A stretch of 39,206 nt of DNA from Rhodospirillales bacterium (GTDB taxonomy: Bacteria; Pseudomonadota; Alphaproteobacteria; Rhodospirillales; WMHbin7). Positions within the stretch are counted from its first letter, which is position 1; the number at the start of each line of letters is the position of its first letter. Position numbers and translations under genes: made by a program. Under the pieces are notes generated by a model. It did not search any database. It saw nothing but the letters and a program-made list of their open reading frames with translations, and was not told where the DNA came from. The DNA is taken from positions 1 through 39,206 of the forward strand of contig JACRPC010000050.1 of assembly GCA_016214125.1 (NCBI GenBank), written 5' to 3'. Positions 17,147 through 30,311 of this stretch are shown in pieces.

Positions 17147-17491
17147 CTAGCGGTCGTGGCAATCCTGGCACAATCTGTCGGCTGGACGGCGCAGGAAGAG
17201 GGGGGGCTTGCCATGCGGATCGTGGCAGGTAGCGCAGGTCATCACGCCGCCAACCAAGGGCAGGTCGCCGCGATAGCCTAAGAGGGGGGCGAAATTGACC
17301 GGATGATCGGCGCGCGGCCGATCGGTCGCCTTATGGCAGCCGACGCACAACGTGGCAATCGGTTCCTTGAGCGCCTTGGGCTCGGGGGCCTCGATGTGGC
17401 AGGCGATGCATTGTTCGTGCTGAAGCTCGGCCTTTGCCGGCCACGCCAAAACAAGCGTGGTCGCAACGCCTGCGATCCATCGGCCGACCAT
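17147..17491 (-). CDS. Small periplasmic tetraheme cytochrome c
   Basis: Secreted 114-residue protein with signal peptide MVGRWIAGVATTLVLAWPAKA and four CXXCH heme sites: C28-H32 (CIACH), C49-H53 (CVGCH), C86-H90 (CATCH) and C108-H112 (CQDCH). Extra histidines (H25, H63, H93) could be distal ligands. The shape resembles small tetraheme or doubled-CXXCH electron carriers acting in the periplasm. The start at 17491 has AGGAAG upstream. The frame is open to 17632, but that region looks non-coding. No partner oxidoreductase is adjacent, so its role is unassigned. Confidence 0.85.
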   Translation of the reverse strand: MVGRWIAGVATTLVLAWPAKAELQHEQCIACHIEAPEPKALKEPIATLCVGCHKATDRPRADHPVNFAPLLGYRGDLPLVGGVMTCATCHDPHGKPPLFLRRPADRLCQDCHDR

Positions 17492-17544
17492 TTTCGCTTC
17501 CTTTCGCCTAATGAATCCGCTTAGAATCCGCCCGCCGGCGCCCG

Positions 17545-17573
17545 TTGACAAGACCTGGAATGGCGCATACGCG
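17545..17573 (+). promoter_or_regulatory. Candidate promoter for the histidine kinase
   Basis: A perfect -35 TTGACA (17545-17550) is spaced 17 bases from TACGCG (17568-17573), a weak -10. It would start transcription near 17580, about 40 bases before the GTG at 17622. That supports the shorter version of the kinase. Confidence 0.4.
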
Positions 17574-17621
17574 TTTTCCGAAGGGCATCGGCACCTCCCC
17601 GTCAAAGAAGAAGACGCCAGA

Positions 17622-19764
<2,143 letters not shown>

Positions 19765-19781
<17 letters not shown>

Positions 19782-20916
19782 TCACCAGGCTGGTGATGTC
19801 GTCGCTGCGTTCGGCCTCGCCGGTGAAGGCGTTGACGAAGGCGAAGACGTCTTCGGCCAGGGCGTGGGCCGTGCGATCGCGGTTGTCGGCCAGATAGCCG
19901 ATCAGCCTTTCGTCGGAAAACTGGTTGCGTTCGACGTCGAAGGCCTCGACCAGCCCATCGGTGTAGAAGAACAAGGCGTCGCCCGGTTCGAGCACCAGCG
20001 AGGCCTGGTCATAGGGCTCGGTCTCGGTCACCCCCAGCACGACGCCCTCGCCGCCTTCCAGCCGCGTCACCGCGCCGTTCGCCGCCCGAATGTGGTAGGG
20101 CGGCAGATGGCCGGCGTTGGCGTAGTCGATCCGCCAAGTCTGGGTGTCGAGGACGCCGTAGAAGACGGAGACGAACATGTTGGGAATGTCGTGCCGGCAC
20201 AAGACGGCGTTGACATGGGCCAGGCACGCGGCCGGCCCGTCGTCGCGCAGGGCCGTCGAGCGGATCAGCGTGCGCGCCACCGCCATGTAGAAGGCGGCCG
20301 GGATGCCCTTGCCCGAAACGTCGGCGACCACCAAGGCAATGCGCCCCGGCGACAGTTCGAAATAGTCGTAGAAATCGCCGCTCATCTGGCGGGCCGGCTG
20401 GATGGCGGCCGCCACCTGCAAATGCGGATGGTGGGCGAAATCGGCCGGCAGAATGCGCTTTTGCAAATCGCCCGCCACCTCGATCTCGCGCCGCACCGCC
20501 GACAGTTCCGCCGCCGCGCTCCAGGCGTTGCGCCGGCCCTGGCAATCGGCAAAGACCTTGTCGAGCGTGGCCACCAGATCGGCGCCGCTCACCGGCTTGA
20601 CCAGGAAGTCGGCGGCGCCGTCGTGAATCGCCTGGCGGATCACCGCCACATCGGCCTGGCGGGTGAGCGCGATCCGGGGCACCCGCAGCCTTATGCCCTG
20701 CAAACGGCGAAAGAGGGCCAAGCCGGAAATCGCCCCGCTGTCGAGCGAGACCAGCACCAGATCGAGCCCCGCTTCGGCGCGCAGGCAGGCCAAGGCCTCG
20801 TCGTCGCTGGCGGCGAAAAGGAAGTGATGGCCGCTGGCCCGCAAAGGGCCCTGCATCGCCCTGCGGGCCATGGCCAGGAAATCCGGATCGTCATCGATGA
20901 TCAGCGTCTTCGGCAT
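19765..20916 (-). CDS. Receiver-PP2C (RsbU/SpoIIE-type) serine phosphatase
   Basis: Fusion of an N-terminal response-regulator receiver (1-125) with a C-terminal PPM/SpoIIE-type phosphatase (about 160-383). The phosphatase motifs are complete: MSGDFYDYF, VADVSGKGIPAAFYMA, FFYTDGLVEA and RSDDITSLVI supply the metal-binding aspartates. Such proteins normally dephosphorylate an anti-sigma antagonist. The receiver has the acidic D8-D10 cluster and K107, but the residue aligned with the phosphorylated Asp appears to be S57 (in VLVSLDSG), with D59 two positions on, so phosphorylation is doubtful. The gene is convergent with the sensor kinase and overlaps it by 17 bases. Confidence 0.9.
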
Positions 20917-20964
20917 GGCGGGACTTTAGACTCTTCGCCGCGCCTTCGTCCTCGACTCCGGTCA

Positions 20965-20994
20965 AGAAAAAACCCCCGGGACGAACCCGGGGGT
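20965..20994 (-). terminator. Rho-independent terminator of the candidate small RNA
   Basis: A perfect 9-bp GC-rich stem (20972-20980 with 20986-20994) around a 5-base loop is followed on the minus strand by six T residues and CTT. It is 48 bases upstream of the phosphatase start and 270 bases beyond the LysR stop. It must therefore end a transcript arising in that gap or reading through from lysR. Confidence 0.85.
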
Positions 20995-21146
20995 AAAGTC
21001 GAATACAGGGAGGCTTCACGTCTGGGAGACGTAGGGTTCCGAAGAACCCCTTCCGAGCATCGCGCCCGAAACTCGCGGAACTTGCCCCGACTTACGATCC
21101 GATCACCGTATGACGATGCTCAAGGATGCTGCGACGCAATATTCAC
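20965..21146 (-). ncRNA. Candidate structured small RNA, unnamed
   Basis: The gap between the phosphatase and LysR genes folds well on the minus strand. A closing stem GAGCATCG/CGATGCTC (21114-21121 with 21055-21062) encloses a branched region. It is followed by a hairpin GGGTTC-TTCG-GAACCC (21034-21049) with a stable UUCG loop, a hairpin ACGTCT-CCC-AGACGT (21018-21032), a single-stranded stretch with CCTCCC (21008-21013 on this strand), and a terminator. A TATAAG box (21053-21058 plus 100, that is 21153-21158) would place the 5' end near 21146, giving about 180 nt. No known family fits that I can recognise. It could instead be a 3' region of the LysR transcript. Confidence 0.5.
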
Positions 21147-21226
21147 GCTTCCCTTATACAAGAGGTATCACCAATCCCGCTATGGAAAATTCGTCATCCC
21201 TGCCATGCAAAAATTGCATGACTAAA

Positions 21227-21267
21227 TAGTGGGAAATACCATCGGGAAAAACGCCGATGCCCCACTA
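21227..21267 (-). terminator. Hairpin at the 3' end of the LysR gene
   Basis: TAGTGGG (21227-21233) pairs with CCCACTA (21261-21267), and inside it CATCGG (21240-21245) pairs with CCGATG (21254-21259). The outer stem includes the lysR stop codon. The following minus-strand bases, TTTAGTC, are only weakly U-rich, so this may be an imperfect terminator or a protective 3' structure. A second palindrome, CATGCAA-AAA-TTGCATG, follows at 21204-21220. Confidence 0.4.
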
Positions 21268-22155
21268 GGGCTTGTGTTCGGAAACCTTGCGCAGCAGGAA
21301 ATCGCGGAACACGGCGATCCGTTTCGAGGTGCGCAACTCCTCGGGATAGGCGAAATAGACCTCGACGGTCGGGCCGTTGAGTTCGGGCAGGATTTCCACC
21401 AGGTTGCTGGCCTCGCGCGACATGTAGTCGGGCAGGCTGGCGATGCCGAGCCCGGACAGCACGGCGCGGAACATGCCATAGACGTTGTTCACCTGCAGCA
21501 CCGGCAGGCGCGGCCGGGCGGGATCGGCGTTGGAATGGAGCAACCAGTTGATGGTTTCCACCGGCAGCTTGGTGTCCTCGCCGAAGGCGATCAGATGGTG
21601 GCGGTCCAACTCCTCGGGAGTCTTGGGCAGGCCGTATTTCTTCAGATATTCGGGCGCCGCGTAGACGCGATGGTGCAAGGTCATCAAATGGCGTTGCACC
21701 AAATCGGACTGGCGCGGCGCGCTCATGCGGATCGCCGCGTCGGCCTGGCGCATCGACAGGTCAAGCTCGCCGTCATCGAGCACCAAGGTGAGCTGGATGT
21801 CGGGATAATGGTCGAGGAATTCGCGGATGCGCGGCGTCAGCCACAGTGTGCCGAAGGCGACCGTGGTCGTCACCTTCAAGGGGCCTTGCGGCTTGTCCTT
21901 GCTTTCCATGATGCGGGCTTCGGCCAAGGAAAGCTTGCCGAAGACATCGCGCGCCGTGGCGAACAGCAATTCGCCCTGCTCGGTGAGAATGAGACCGCGC
22001 GCGTGACGATGGAACAGCGGCACGCCCAACGCCTCTTCGAGAGCGCTGATCTGGCGGCTCACCGCCGATTGCGACAGGTTCAGGCTCTCGCCGGCATGGG
22101 TGAAGCTGCCGGCCTCGGCCACCGTGTGGAAGATGCGCAGCTTGTCCCAATCCAT
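21265..22155 (-). CDS. LysR-family transcriptional regulator
   Basis: LysR-type regulator of 296 residues. The N-terminal winged helix-turn-helix runs from MDWDKLRIFHTVAEAGSFTHAG through LNLSQSAVSRQISALEEALGVPLFHRHARG (1-60). The C-terminal two-lobed effector domain starts near residue 90 (GPLKVTTTVAFG). It lies 16 bases downstream of trxB on the same strand, so the two are probably one transcript. This is not the OxyR type: the domain lacks the paired redox cysteines of OxyR. Its target is unknown. Confidence 0.92.
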   Translation of the reverse strand: MDWDKLRIFHTVAEAGSFTHAGESLNLSQSAVSRQISALEEALGVPLFHRHARGLILTEQGELLFATARDVFGKLSLAEARIMESKDKPQGPLKVTTTVAFGTLWLTPRIREFLDHYPDIQLTLVLDDGELDLSMRQADAAIRMSAPRQSDLVQRHLMTLHHRVYAAPEYLKKYGLPKTPEELDRHHLIAFGEDTKLPVETINWLLHSNADPARPRLPVLQVNNVYGMFRAVLSGLGIASLPDYMSREASNLVEILPELNGPTVEVYFAYPEELRTSKRIAVFRDFLLRKVSEHKP

Positions 22156-22171
22156 GCCGCGCTCCTTCCGC

Positions 22172-23119
22172 CTAATGGATGTTGTTGACGACCATGTAGC
22201 GATCGGCCTCGATCGCCGCCATGCAGCCGGTGCCGGCCGCCGTCACCGCCTGGCGGAACACCTTATCCTGGACGTCGCCGGCGGCAAAGACGCCGGCGAT
22301 GTTGGTCGCCGTGCTGTTGGGCTTGGTGATCAGATAGCCGTCGGAATCGATGTCGAGCTGGCCCTTGAAGACCTCGGTGTTGGGGGCGTGGCCGATGGCC
22401 ACGAACACCCCATCGACCTTGAGAATGTCGATGGCGCCGGTCTTGACGTTCTTCACGCGCACGCCGGTAACGCCGGGCGGATTGTCGTCGCCCAGGATTT
22501 CGTCGATCACGCTGTCCCAGACCACGGCGATCTTCGGGTTGGCGAACAGCCGGTCTTGCATGATGCGTTCGGCGCGGAAACTGTCGCGGCGGTGGATCAG
22601 CGTCACCTTGCTCGCATGGTTGGTGAGATAAAGCGCCTCTTCGACCGCCGAATTGCCGCCCCCCACCACGGCCACCTCCTTGCCGCGGAAGAAGAAGCCG
22701 TCGCAGGTGGCGCAGGCCGAGACGCCGTAGCCCTGGAATTTCTTCTCGGTCGGCGTGCCCAGCCACTTGGCCGAGGCGCCGGTGGCGATGATCACCGTGT
22801 CGGCCACGTACTCGTCGCCGGAATCGCCCAGGCAGACGAAGGGCCGCTTGGAGAAGTCGGCCTTGACGATCAGATCGTGGATCAGGGTGGTGCCGACATT
22901 CTCGGCCTGTTTCTGCATCTGCTCCATCAGCCACGGTCCGCCCACCGGATCGGCGAAACCGGGATAGTTCTCGATGTCGGTGGTGATGGTGAGCTGGCCG
23001 CCCGGTTGCAGGCCGGCCACTAGGATCGGCTTCAGATTGGCGCGCGCGGCGTAAATGGCGGCGGTGCAGCCGGCCGGGCCGGTGCCGAGAACGAGAACCT
23101 TGGTGCGGTGGGACGCCAT
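22172..23119 (-). CDS. trxB: Thioredoxin-disulfide reductase
   Basis: NADPH-dependent flavoprotein of 315 residues that reduces thioredoxin. The FAD site is GTGPAGCTAA (12-21), the redox disulfide is C136-ATC-139 (CATCDG), the NADPH loop is VVGGGNSAVEEA, and the C-terminal FAD motif is VFAAGDVQDKVFRQAVTAAGTG. The length is normal. It precedes lysR and follows the peroxiredoxin gene on the same strand, forming a thiol-redox group with it. Reduced thioredoxin would also serve the APS reductase at 10 kb. Confidence 0.95.
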   Translation of the reverse strand: MASHRTKVLVLGTGPAGCTAAIYAARANLKPILVAGLQPGGQLTITTDIENYPGFADPVGGPWLMEQMQKQAENVGTTLIHDLIVKADFSKRPFVCLGDSGDEYVADTVIIATGASAKWLGTPTEKKFQGYGVSACATCDGFFFRGKEVAVVGGGNSAVEEALYLTNHASKVTLIHRRDSFRAERIMQDRLFANPKIAVVWDSVIDEILGDDNPPGVTGVRVKNVKTGAIDILKVDGVFVAIGHAPNTEVFKGQLDIDSDGYLITKPNSTATNIAGVFAAGDVQDKVFRQAVTAAGTGCMAAIEADRYMVVNNIH

Positions 23120-23226
23120 GCTGTCATTTCCCTTATCGAGCGGTCGCTAGATTAGAAACCCCAAGCGCTCATGGCAAGCGGGCCGGAGCGCCCTCCGGCC
23201 CGCCTACGCAATCGTCCCTAGAAGGA

Positions 23227-23841
23227 TTAGAGTTCCTTGGCGTGCTTGGCCAGGTATTTGGCCACCCCATCGGGGCTGGCCTTCATGCCGGCCTTGCCCT
23301 TGTTCCAACCGGCGGGGCAGACCTCGCCATGCTCTTCATGGAACTGGAGGGCATCGACCAGGCGCACCGCCTCGTCGACATTGCGGCCCAAAGGCAGGTC
23401 GTTGACCAGCATGTGGCGGACGACGCCGGCGCGATCGATCAGGAAGGTGCCGCGAAGCGCCACCGCGTCGTTGACCAGAACGCCATAGGAGCGGGCGATC
23501 GATTTGGTGAGGTCGGCCACCATCGGGAATTGCACATTGCCAAGCCCGCCGGCCTCGACGGCGGTATTCTTCCAGGCCAAATGGGTGAACTGGGAATCGA
23601 CGCTCACCGCCACCACCTTGGTGTTGCGCTCGCCGAACGCCTTCATGCGATGGTCATGGGCGAGGATTTCCGAGGGGCAGACAAAGGTGAAATCGAGCGG
23701 ATAGAAAAAGACGATGCCGTACGAGCCCGCCAGATAGGATTTGAGATTGAAATTGGGATTGATCTCGTTGTTGGGCATCACCGCGTTGGCGGTGAAGTCG
23801 GGGGCCGGACGACCGACCAGGACGAAGGGGGATTCGGACAT
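23227..23841 (-). CDS. Typical 2-Cys peroxiredoxin (AhpC/Prx1 type)
   Basis: Thiol peroxidase of 204 residues reducing peroxides with thioredoxin or AhpF-type donors. The peroxidatic cysteine is C55 in DFTFVCPSE, and the resolving cysteine is C175 in GEVCPAGW; the C-terminal tail continues about 30 residues beyond it. SVDSQFTHLAW and GTFLIDRAGVVRH are family segments. The ATG at 23841 has AAGGAGA about 8 bases upstream. A TTG start 18 bases earlier is less likely. The nearby trxB is a natural electron source. Confidence 0.93.
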   Translation of the reverse strand: MSESPFVLVGRPAPDFTANAVMPNNEINPNFNLKSYLAGSYGIVFFYPLDFTFVCPSEILAHDHRMKAFGERNTKVVAVSVDSQFTHLAWKNTAVEAGGLGNVQFPMVADLTKSIARSYGVLVNDAVALRGTFLIDRAGVVRHMLVNDLPLGRNVDEAVRLVDALQFHEEHGEVCPAGWNKGKAGMKASPDGVAKYLAKHAKEL

Positions 23842-23922
23842 CGTATGGGTCTCCTTCAAGAGGTTGGTGCCATGAATGCGTGTTGTTGATCAATCTAGGA
23901 ACGAACGCCCTGTTTGACAAGG

Positions 23923-23959
23923 ATATAATTATTCTATTTTCCTGATAGCCTCATTGATT
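23923..23959. promoter_or_regulatory. OxyR-like quarter-site array upstream of peroxiredoxin
   Basis: CTAT (23934-23937) and ATAG (23945-23948) are separated by exactly 7 bases, and ATAT (23923-23926) is 7 bases before CTAT, matching three of the four spaced quarter sites of the OxyR consensus. The fourth position reads GATT and does not match. It lies about 85-120 bases upstream of the peroxiredoxin start in an AT-rich gap, where chance matches are easier. Tentative. Confidence 0.25.
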
Positions 23960-24032
23960 TAACTCAAAAATTAAATTTTCAACGCTTCCATAGGGATATT
24001 GGAAAAATTGGAATCCGGACCGCCGATAATTT

Positions 24033-24058
24033 TATTGCCACCGCCTCGTAAGGCAATA
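24033..24058. promoter_or_regulatory. Inverted repeat upstream of the Lrp-family gene
   Basis: TATTGCC (24033-24039) and GGCAATA (24052-24058) form a perfect 7-base inverted repeat with a 12-base spacer, ending 38 bases before the regulator start. Lrp/AsnC proteins often control their own genes through such sites, so autoregulation is a reasonable inference. Confidence 0.4.
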
Positions 24059-24096
24059 TAATTACGCGACTTGAGGGGAAAGGGGCAATTAAGACA

Positions 24097-24606
24097 ATGC
24101 AGCGGGTCAAGCTCGACCGCATCGACCGCCGAATCCTAGCGGATCTTCAGGCCGATGGCCGGATGACCAATGTCGAATTGGCCAAGCGGGCCGGCATATC
24201 GGCGCCGCCTTGCCTGCGCCGTGTCCGCGCCCTTGAGGAATCCGGCTTCATCAAGGGCTATCACGCCGAGATCGACCCCGCCGCCCTGGGCTATATGGTG
24301 ACCGTCTTCGCCCAAGTCGGCCTCTCGAGTCAGGCCGATCACGATTTGCGCGCCTTCGAGGCGCTGGTGGGAAGTTGGGCCGAGGTGCGCGAGTGCCACA
24401 TGCTGGCCGGCGAAACCGATTTCCTCTTGAAGGTGGTGGCGCACGATTGGGACAGCTATCAGCGTTTTCTGACCACCAAGCTGACCCCGGCGCCCAATGT
24501 CAACCATGTGAAGAGCGCGCTCGCCATCCGCTCCTCGAAGCTGGAGCCCGGCGTGCCGATCGACGCCGAGGGTGACGAGGGGCATGCTCACCCGAAGGCG
24601 TCTTAG
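24097..24606 (+). CDS. Lrp/AsnC-family transcriptional regulator
   Basis: Feast-famine type regulator of 169 residues. The N-terminal helix-turn-helix has LDRIDRRILADLQADGRMTNVELAKRAGISAPPCLRRVRALEESG (6-50). The C-terminal RAM ligand domain runs from GYMVTVFAQVGL to VNHVKSALAIR, with the conserved VRECHMLAGETDFLLKVVAHD. Its last 23 bases overlap the next gene. The ligand is probably an amino acid, but none is indicated by the context. Confidence 0.92.
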   Translation: MQRVKLDRIDRRILADLQADGRMTNVELAKRAGISAPPCLRRVRALEESGFIKGYHAEIDPAALGYMVTVFAQVGLSSQADHDLRAFEALVGSWAEVRECHMLAGETDFLLKVVAHDWDSYQRFLTTKLTPAPNVNHVKSALAIRSSKLEPGVPIDAEGDEGHAHPKAS

Positions 24607-25693
24607 GACGCTCCTCGATCCCTGGGCGATCGCCCAGGGCCGCCGCAAAGCCCCTGGACCAGCCAAGACGGGCCTGTTGATCGTCCAGGCCGGCGGCATG
24701 GGCGACACCTTGCTGTTCCAACTTTTTCTCGATCGCTTTCGGCCGCTGGCCCGGCCGGGCGAGACCATCACCCTGCTTTTGCGCCAAGACGCCGCCAAGA
24801 TGGCGTTTCTTTATCCCGACGACGTTGCCATCCTCGCCCTCGATTTCACCCGCCTCTTGACCGATCTGGCCTACCGCATGCGGACGGTGGCCGATCTTCG
24901 CGCCCGCAACTTGCGCGCCGTCCTTTCGGTCGATTGGCGACGTCACGCCTATCTCGACGACGCCTTGATCCAGGCCTGCGAGGCCGCGGAAATCCTGGGT
25001 TTCGCGCCCAAGCCCTGGCCGAAATACCAAAGCCTGCTCGATGCCAACGCGGGGCGCTTCACCCGCCTCGTCACCCTGCCCCGGCCAATGCCGATGATGA
25101 GCCGCTGGTCTCATTTGGCCCACGAACTGACCGGCGTGGCGGCGCCGCTGCCCAAGGTCAGCCTGCCCACGCGCTGGCTGTCGGCGCCCGAACCCCTGGC
25201 AAGGCCGCCGATTCTGATCCAGCCTTTCGCCTCCAGCCGCGATCGCCAGCCCCGGCCGGATTTCTGGCTAAGGCTGATGGCGGCCTTTCCCGATCGGGAT
25301 TTCGTGCTCATCCCCGGGCCCGACGATCTTGCGCGCAATCCCGATTATCGGGTGCTGCTGGAGCGCGCCCGCCTCGACATCCGCCGCTTTCCCGATCTGA
25401 TTGCGCTATTGCGCGCGGCCAAGCTGGTGGTGTGCGTCGACAGCGCGATCATGCATCTGGCCCAGGCGGCGGGCGCGCCGACCCTTGGCCTAGCCACCGC
25501 CGCCTATCTGGGCGAGGTCACGCCCTACGAGCCCGAAGCCGATCCCGGCAACGCCCATCCGCTTTGGGTTCCCATGCCCTGCCAGGGCTGCGTCGGCGAT
25601 TGCCGCCGGCCCTTTGTGGGCGAGCAATATGAATGCGTCAGCCGGCTCGATCCCGAAACGGCGATCGCAAGGATGCGTAACTTGCTGGGTTAG
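24584..25693 (+). CDS. Glycosyltransferase family 9 (heptosyltransferase-like) protein
   Basis: About 369 residues with a GT-B fold typical of ADP-heptose:LPS heptosyltransferases. The N-terminal motif is GLLIVQAGGMGDTLLFQLFLDRF, and the nucleotide-sugar domain has PDLIALLRAAKLVVCVDSAIMHLAQAAGAPTLGL near 285-320. The C-terminus has four closely spaced cysteines (CQGCVGDCRRP, then YECV) common in this subgroup. It probably adds a sugar to lipopolysaccharide core or a related glycan at the cytoplasmic face. The ATG at 24584 is chosen; a GTG at 24572 is equally open. It overlaps the Lrp gene. Confidence 0.8.
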   Translation: MLTRRRLRTLLDPWAIAQGRRKAPGPAKTGLLIVQAGGMGDTLLFQLFLDRFRPLARPGETITLLLRQDAAKMAFLYPDDVAILALDFTRLLTDLAYRMRTVADLRARNLRAVLSVDWRRHAYLDDALIQACEAAEILGFAPKPWPKYQSLLDANAGRFTRLVTLPRPMPMMSRWSHLAHELTGVAAPLPKVSLPTRWLSAPEPLARPPILIQPFASSRDRQPRPDFWLRLMAAFPDRDFVLIPGPDDLARNPDYRVLLERARLDIRRFPDLIALLRAAKLVVCVDSAIMHLAQAAGAPTLGLATAAYLGEVTPYEPEADPGNAHPLWVPMPCQGCVGDCRRPFVGEQYECVSRLDPETAIARMRNLLG

Positions 25694-25825
25694 TCCCGTT
25701 CCGGCGGACCGCGGCGATTGAGATCGTCGCACACATCCAAGAATGGCTTGGCATCGCCACGCGCCCGGGCAACGCCGTCGCGGCACGCGCCGTGTAGCGG
25801 CGGATGAGATCGAGGTTGCCTTCGC
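25694..25825 (-). other. Short gap with a possible frameshifted coding remnant
   Basis: On the minus strand, two partial reading frames look protein-like when joined: GEGNLDLIRRYTAR in one frame, and RARGDAKPFLDVCDDLNRRG ending in a stop at about 25695 in another. The switch would fall near 25775-25795. This could be a decayed small gene, a sequencing error, or chance in GC-rich DNA. No start codon or ribosome-binding site settles it. Confidence 0.2.
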
Positions 25826-26026
25826 CTACCAGGGCACCGGACGCCCCTTGGGATAAAGGATGGCGTGGGCAAGGCCGATGAACAGGCCGACGCCCAGGAA
25901 CACGTAAAAAATCATGTCCTTCTTGTCGGCGGGCAGCGGCAGGTACTCGCTGGCCAGCCAACCCAAACCGGCTCCGACCAAGCCGTCGACCGTTAGCGCG
26001 AAAGCGAGGCGGGAAAGGCTGGGCAT
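25826..26026 (-). CDS. Small two-helix membrane protein
   Basis: A 66-residue hydrophobic protein with two predicted membrane helices (about 7-28 and 38-60) separated by a short loop with PADKKD. The pattern of Gly in both helices (GLVGAGLGWL, FLGVGLFIGL) recalls AtpI/AtpZ-like small proteins that accompany ATP synthases, but no atp genes are near and the resemblance is weak. It is 22 bases downstream of greA on the same strand. Confidence 0.6.
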   Translation of the reverse strand: MPSLSRLAFALTVDGLVGAGLGWLASEYLPLPADKKDMIFYVFLGVGLFIGLAHAILYPKGRPVPW

Positions 26027-26048
26027 GGCTATTCCGTCTCCAATCGCC

Positions 26049-26522
26049 TCACCCGTATTTGACGTCGACGATTTCGTAACTTTTGGCGCCCGAGGGCGTG
26101 TGGACTTCGACGGTGTCGCCCAGATGCTTGCCGATCAAGGCACGGGCCAAGGGCGAATGGACCGAGATCAGGCCCTTGGCGATGTCGGATTCGTGGGCAC
26201 CGACGATGCGATAGGTGGGCTCGTCGTCGGAATCCTCGTCGGCCAAGGTGACGGCGGCGCCGAAGCGCACCACCTCGCCCGAGAATTGGGCGGGGTCGAT
26301 CACCTGGGCGCGGCTGATGATATCTTCGAGTTCGGCCAGCCGGCCCTCGATGAAGCTTTGGCGCTCGCGCGCGGCGTGGTATTCGGCGTTCTCCGAAAGG
26401 TCGCCATGCTCGCGCGCCTCGGCGATGGCGCGGATCACCGCCGGCCGCTCAACCTGCTTGAGGTTGCGCAACTCGTCTTCGAGCATCGCCAGACCCGGCG
26501 GGGTCATCGGTATTTTTTCCAT
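26049..26522 (-). CDS. greA: Transcription elongation factor GreA
   Basis: A 157-residue factor that rescues backtracked RNA polymerase by stimulating transcript cleavage. The N-terminal coiled coil includes MTPPGLAMLEDELRNLK and the tip motif AREHGDLSENAEYHAARERQ with the acidic D and E residues that coordinate the catalytic Mg. The C-terminal FKBP-like domain ends with GDTVEVHTPSGAKSYEIVDVKY. The start at 26522 has GGAGCGGAG upstream; a longer frame to 26645 is spurious. It lies 79 bases after carB on the same strand, an arrangement common in alphaproteobacteria. Confidence 0.95.
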   Translation of the reverse strand: MEKIPMTPPGLAMLEDELRNLKQVERPAVIRAIAEAREHGDLSENAEYHAARERQSFIEGRLAELEDIISRAQVIDPAQFSGEVVRFGAAVTLADEDSDDEPTYRIVGAHESDIAKGLISVHSPLARALIGKHLGDTVEVHTPSGAKSYEIVDVKYG

Positions 26523-26601
26523 TGCTCCGCTCCCTTCGGAGACGACGAAAACTCCACCCCCGCCCGGGCACCGGAATCCCCAAGGCGATGGCGCGTCCGT
26601 C

Positions 26602-29844
<3,243 letters not shown>

Positions 29845-29870
29845 GGGGCCTGGGTTGGATTGGGCGGCCC

Positions 29871-29899
29871 CTTGTACCCAGCCCCGGCCCGGCTGGCAA
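29871..29899 (-). promoter_or_regulatory. Candidate carB promoter
   Basis: On the minus strand TTGCCA (29899-29894) is followed after 17 bases by TACAAG (29876-29871), about 27 bases before the carB start. The spacer is very GC-rich. An own promoter would fit the absence of carA upstream. Confidence 0.4.
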
Positions 29900-30014
29900 G
29901 GGGGAGCGCTTAACCTTTATGGAAATGGGATCGGTTCGGAGCCATTGACGAAATTGGGCTTTTCACCGCATCCTGGAAATCGGTTATCGCATCCAAGGTC
30001 GAAAGCCGGTTTCA

Positions 30015-30311
30015 ATGGGGTCCATCTCGCTGGATTCAAAAAGAATTTCCGAATTTTGCCGCCGTCACGGGGTCCGGCGCCTGTCCCTGTTCGGTTCGGC
30101 GACGCGCGACGATTTCGGGCCGGAAAGTGACCTTGACGTCCTGGTCGAGTTCGAGCCGGATCGGGTTCCCGGATTGGCCTTTTTCGCCATGGAAGAGGAA
30201 CTGGGCCGAATCGTCGGCCGCAGGGTCGATCTCAACACGCCCGGTTTCTTGAGCCCCGGGATTCGCGCCCGCATTCTCGCCGAGGCCGTCCTCCACTATG
30301 AGCAGGCGTAA
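30015..30311 (+). CDS. mntA: MntA-type nucleotidyltransferase antitoxin
   Basis: Minimal nucleotidyltransferase of 98 residues. The signature is G27-S28 followed after ten residues by D39-L-D41 (GSATRDDFGPESDLDVLVEF), with D72 as the likely third carboxylate (RRVDLNT). In MNT-HEPN pairs this protein neutralises its toxin by AMPylating a tyrosine near the HEPN active site. All catalytic residues are present here. It overlaps the toxin gene by 14 bases. Composition is host-like (73% GC in a sampled line), so acquisition is not recent. Confidence 0.9.
   Translation: MGSISLDSKRISEFCRRHGVRRLSLFGSATRDDFGPESDLDVLVEFEPDRVPGLAFFAMEEELGRIVGRRVDLNTPGFLSPGIRARILAEAVLHYEQA

Noticed and set aside
29945-29973. 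TTGACG-based promoter for the MntA-HepT pair
   Set aside because: No acceptable -10 element at 16-18 bases, so it was left out.
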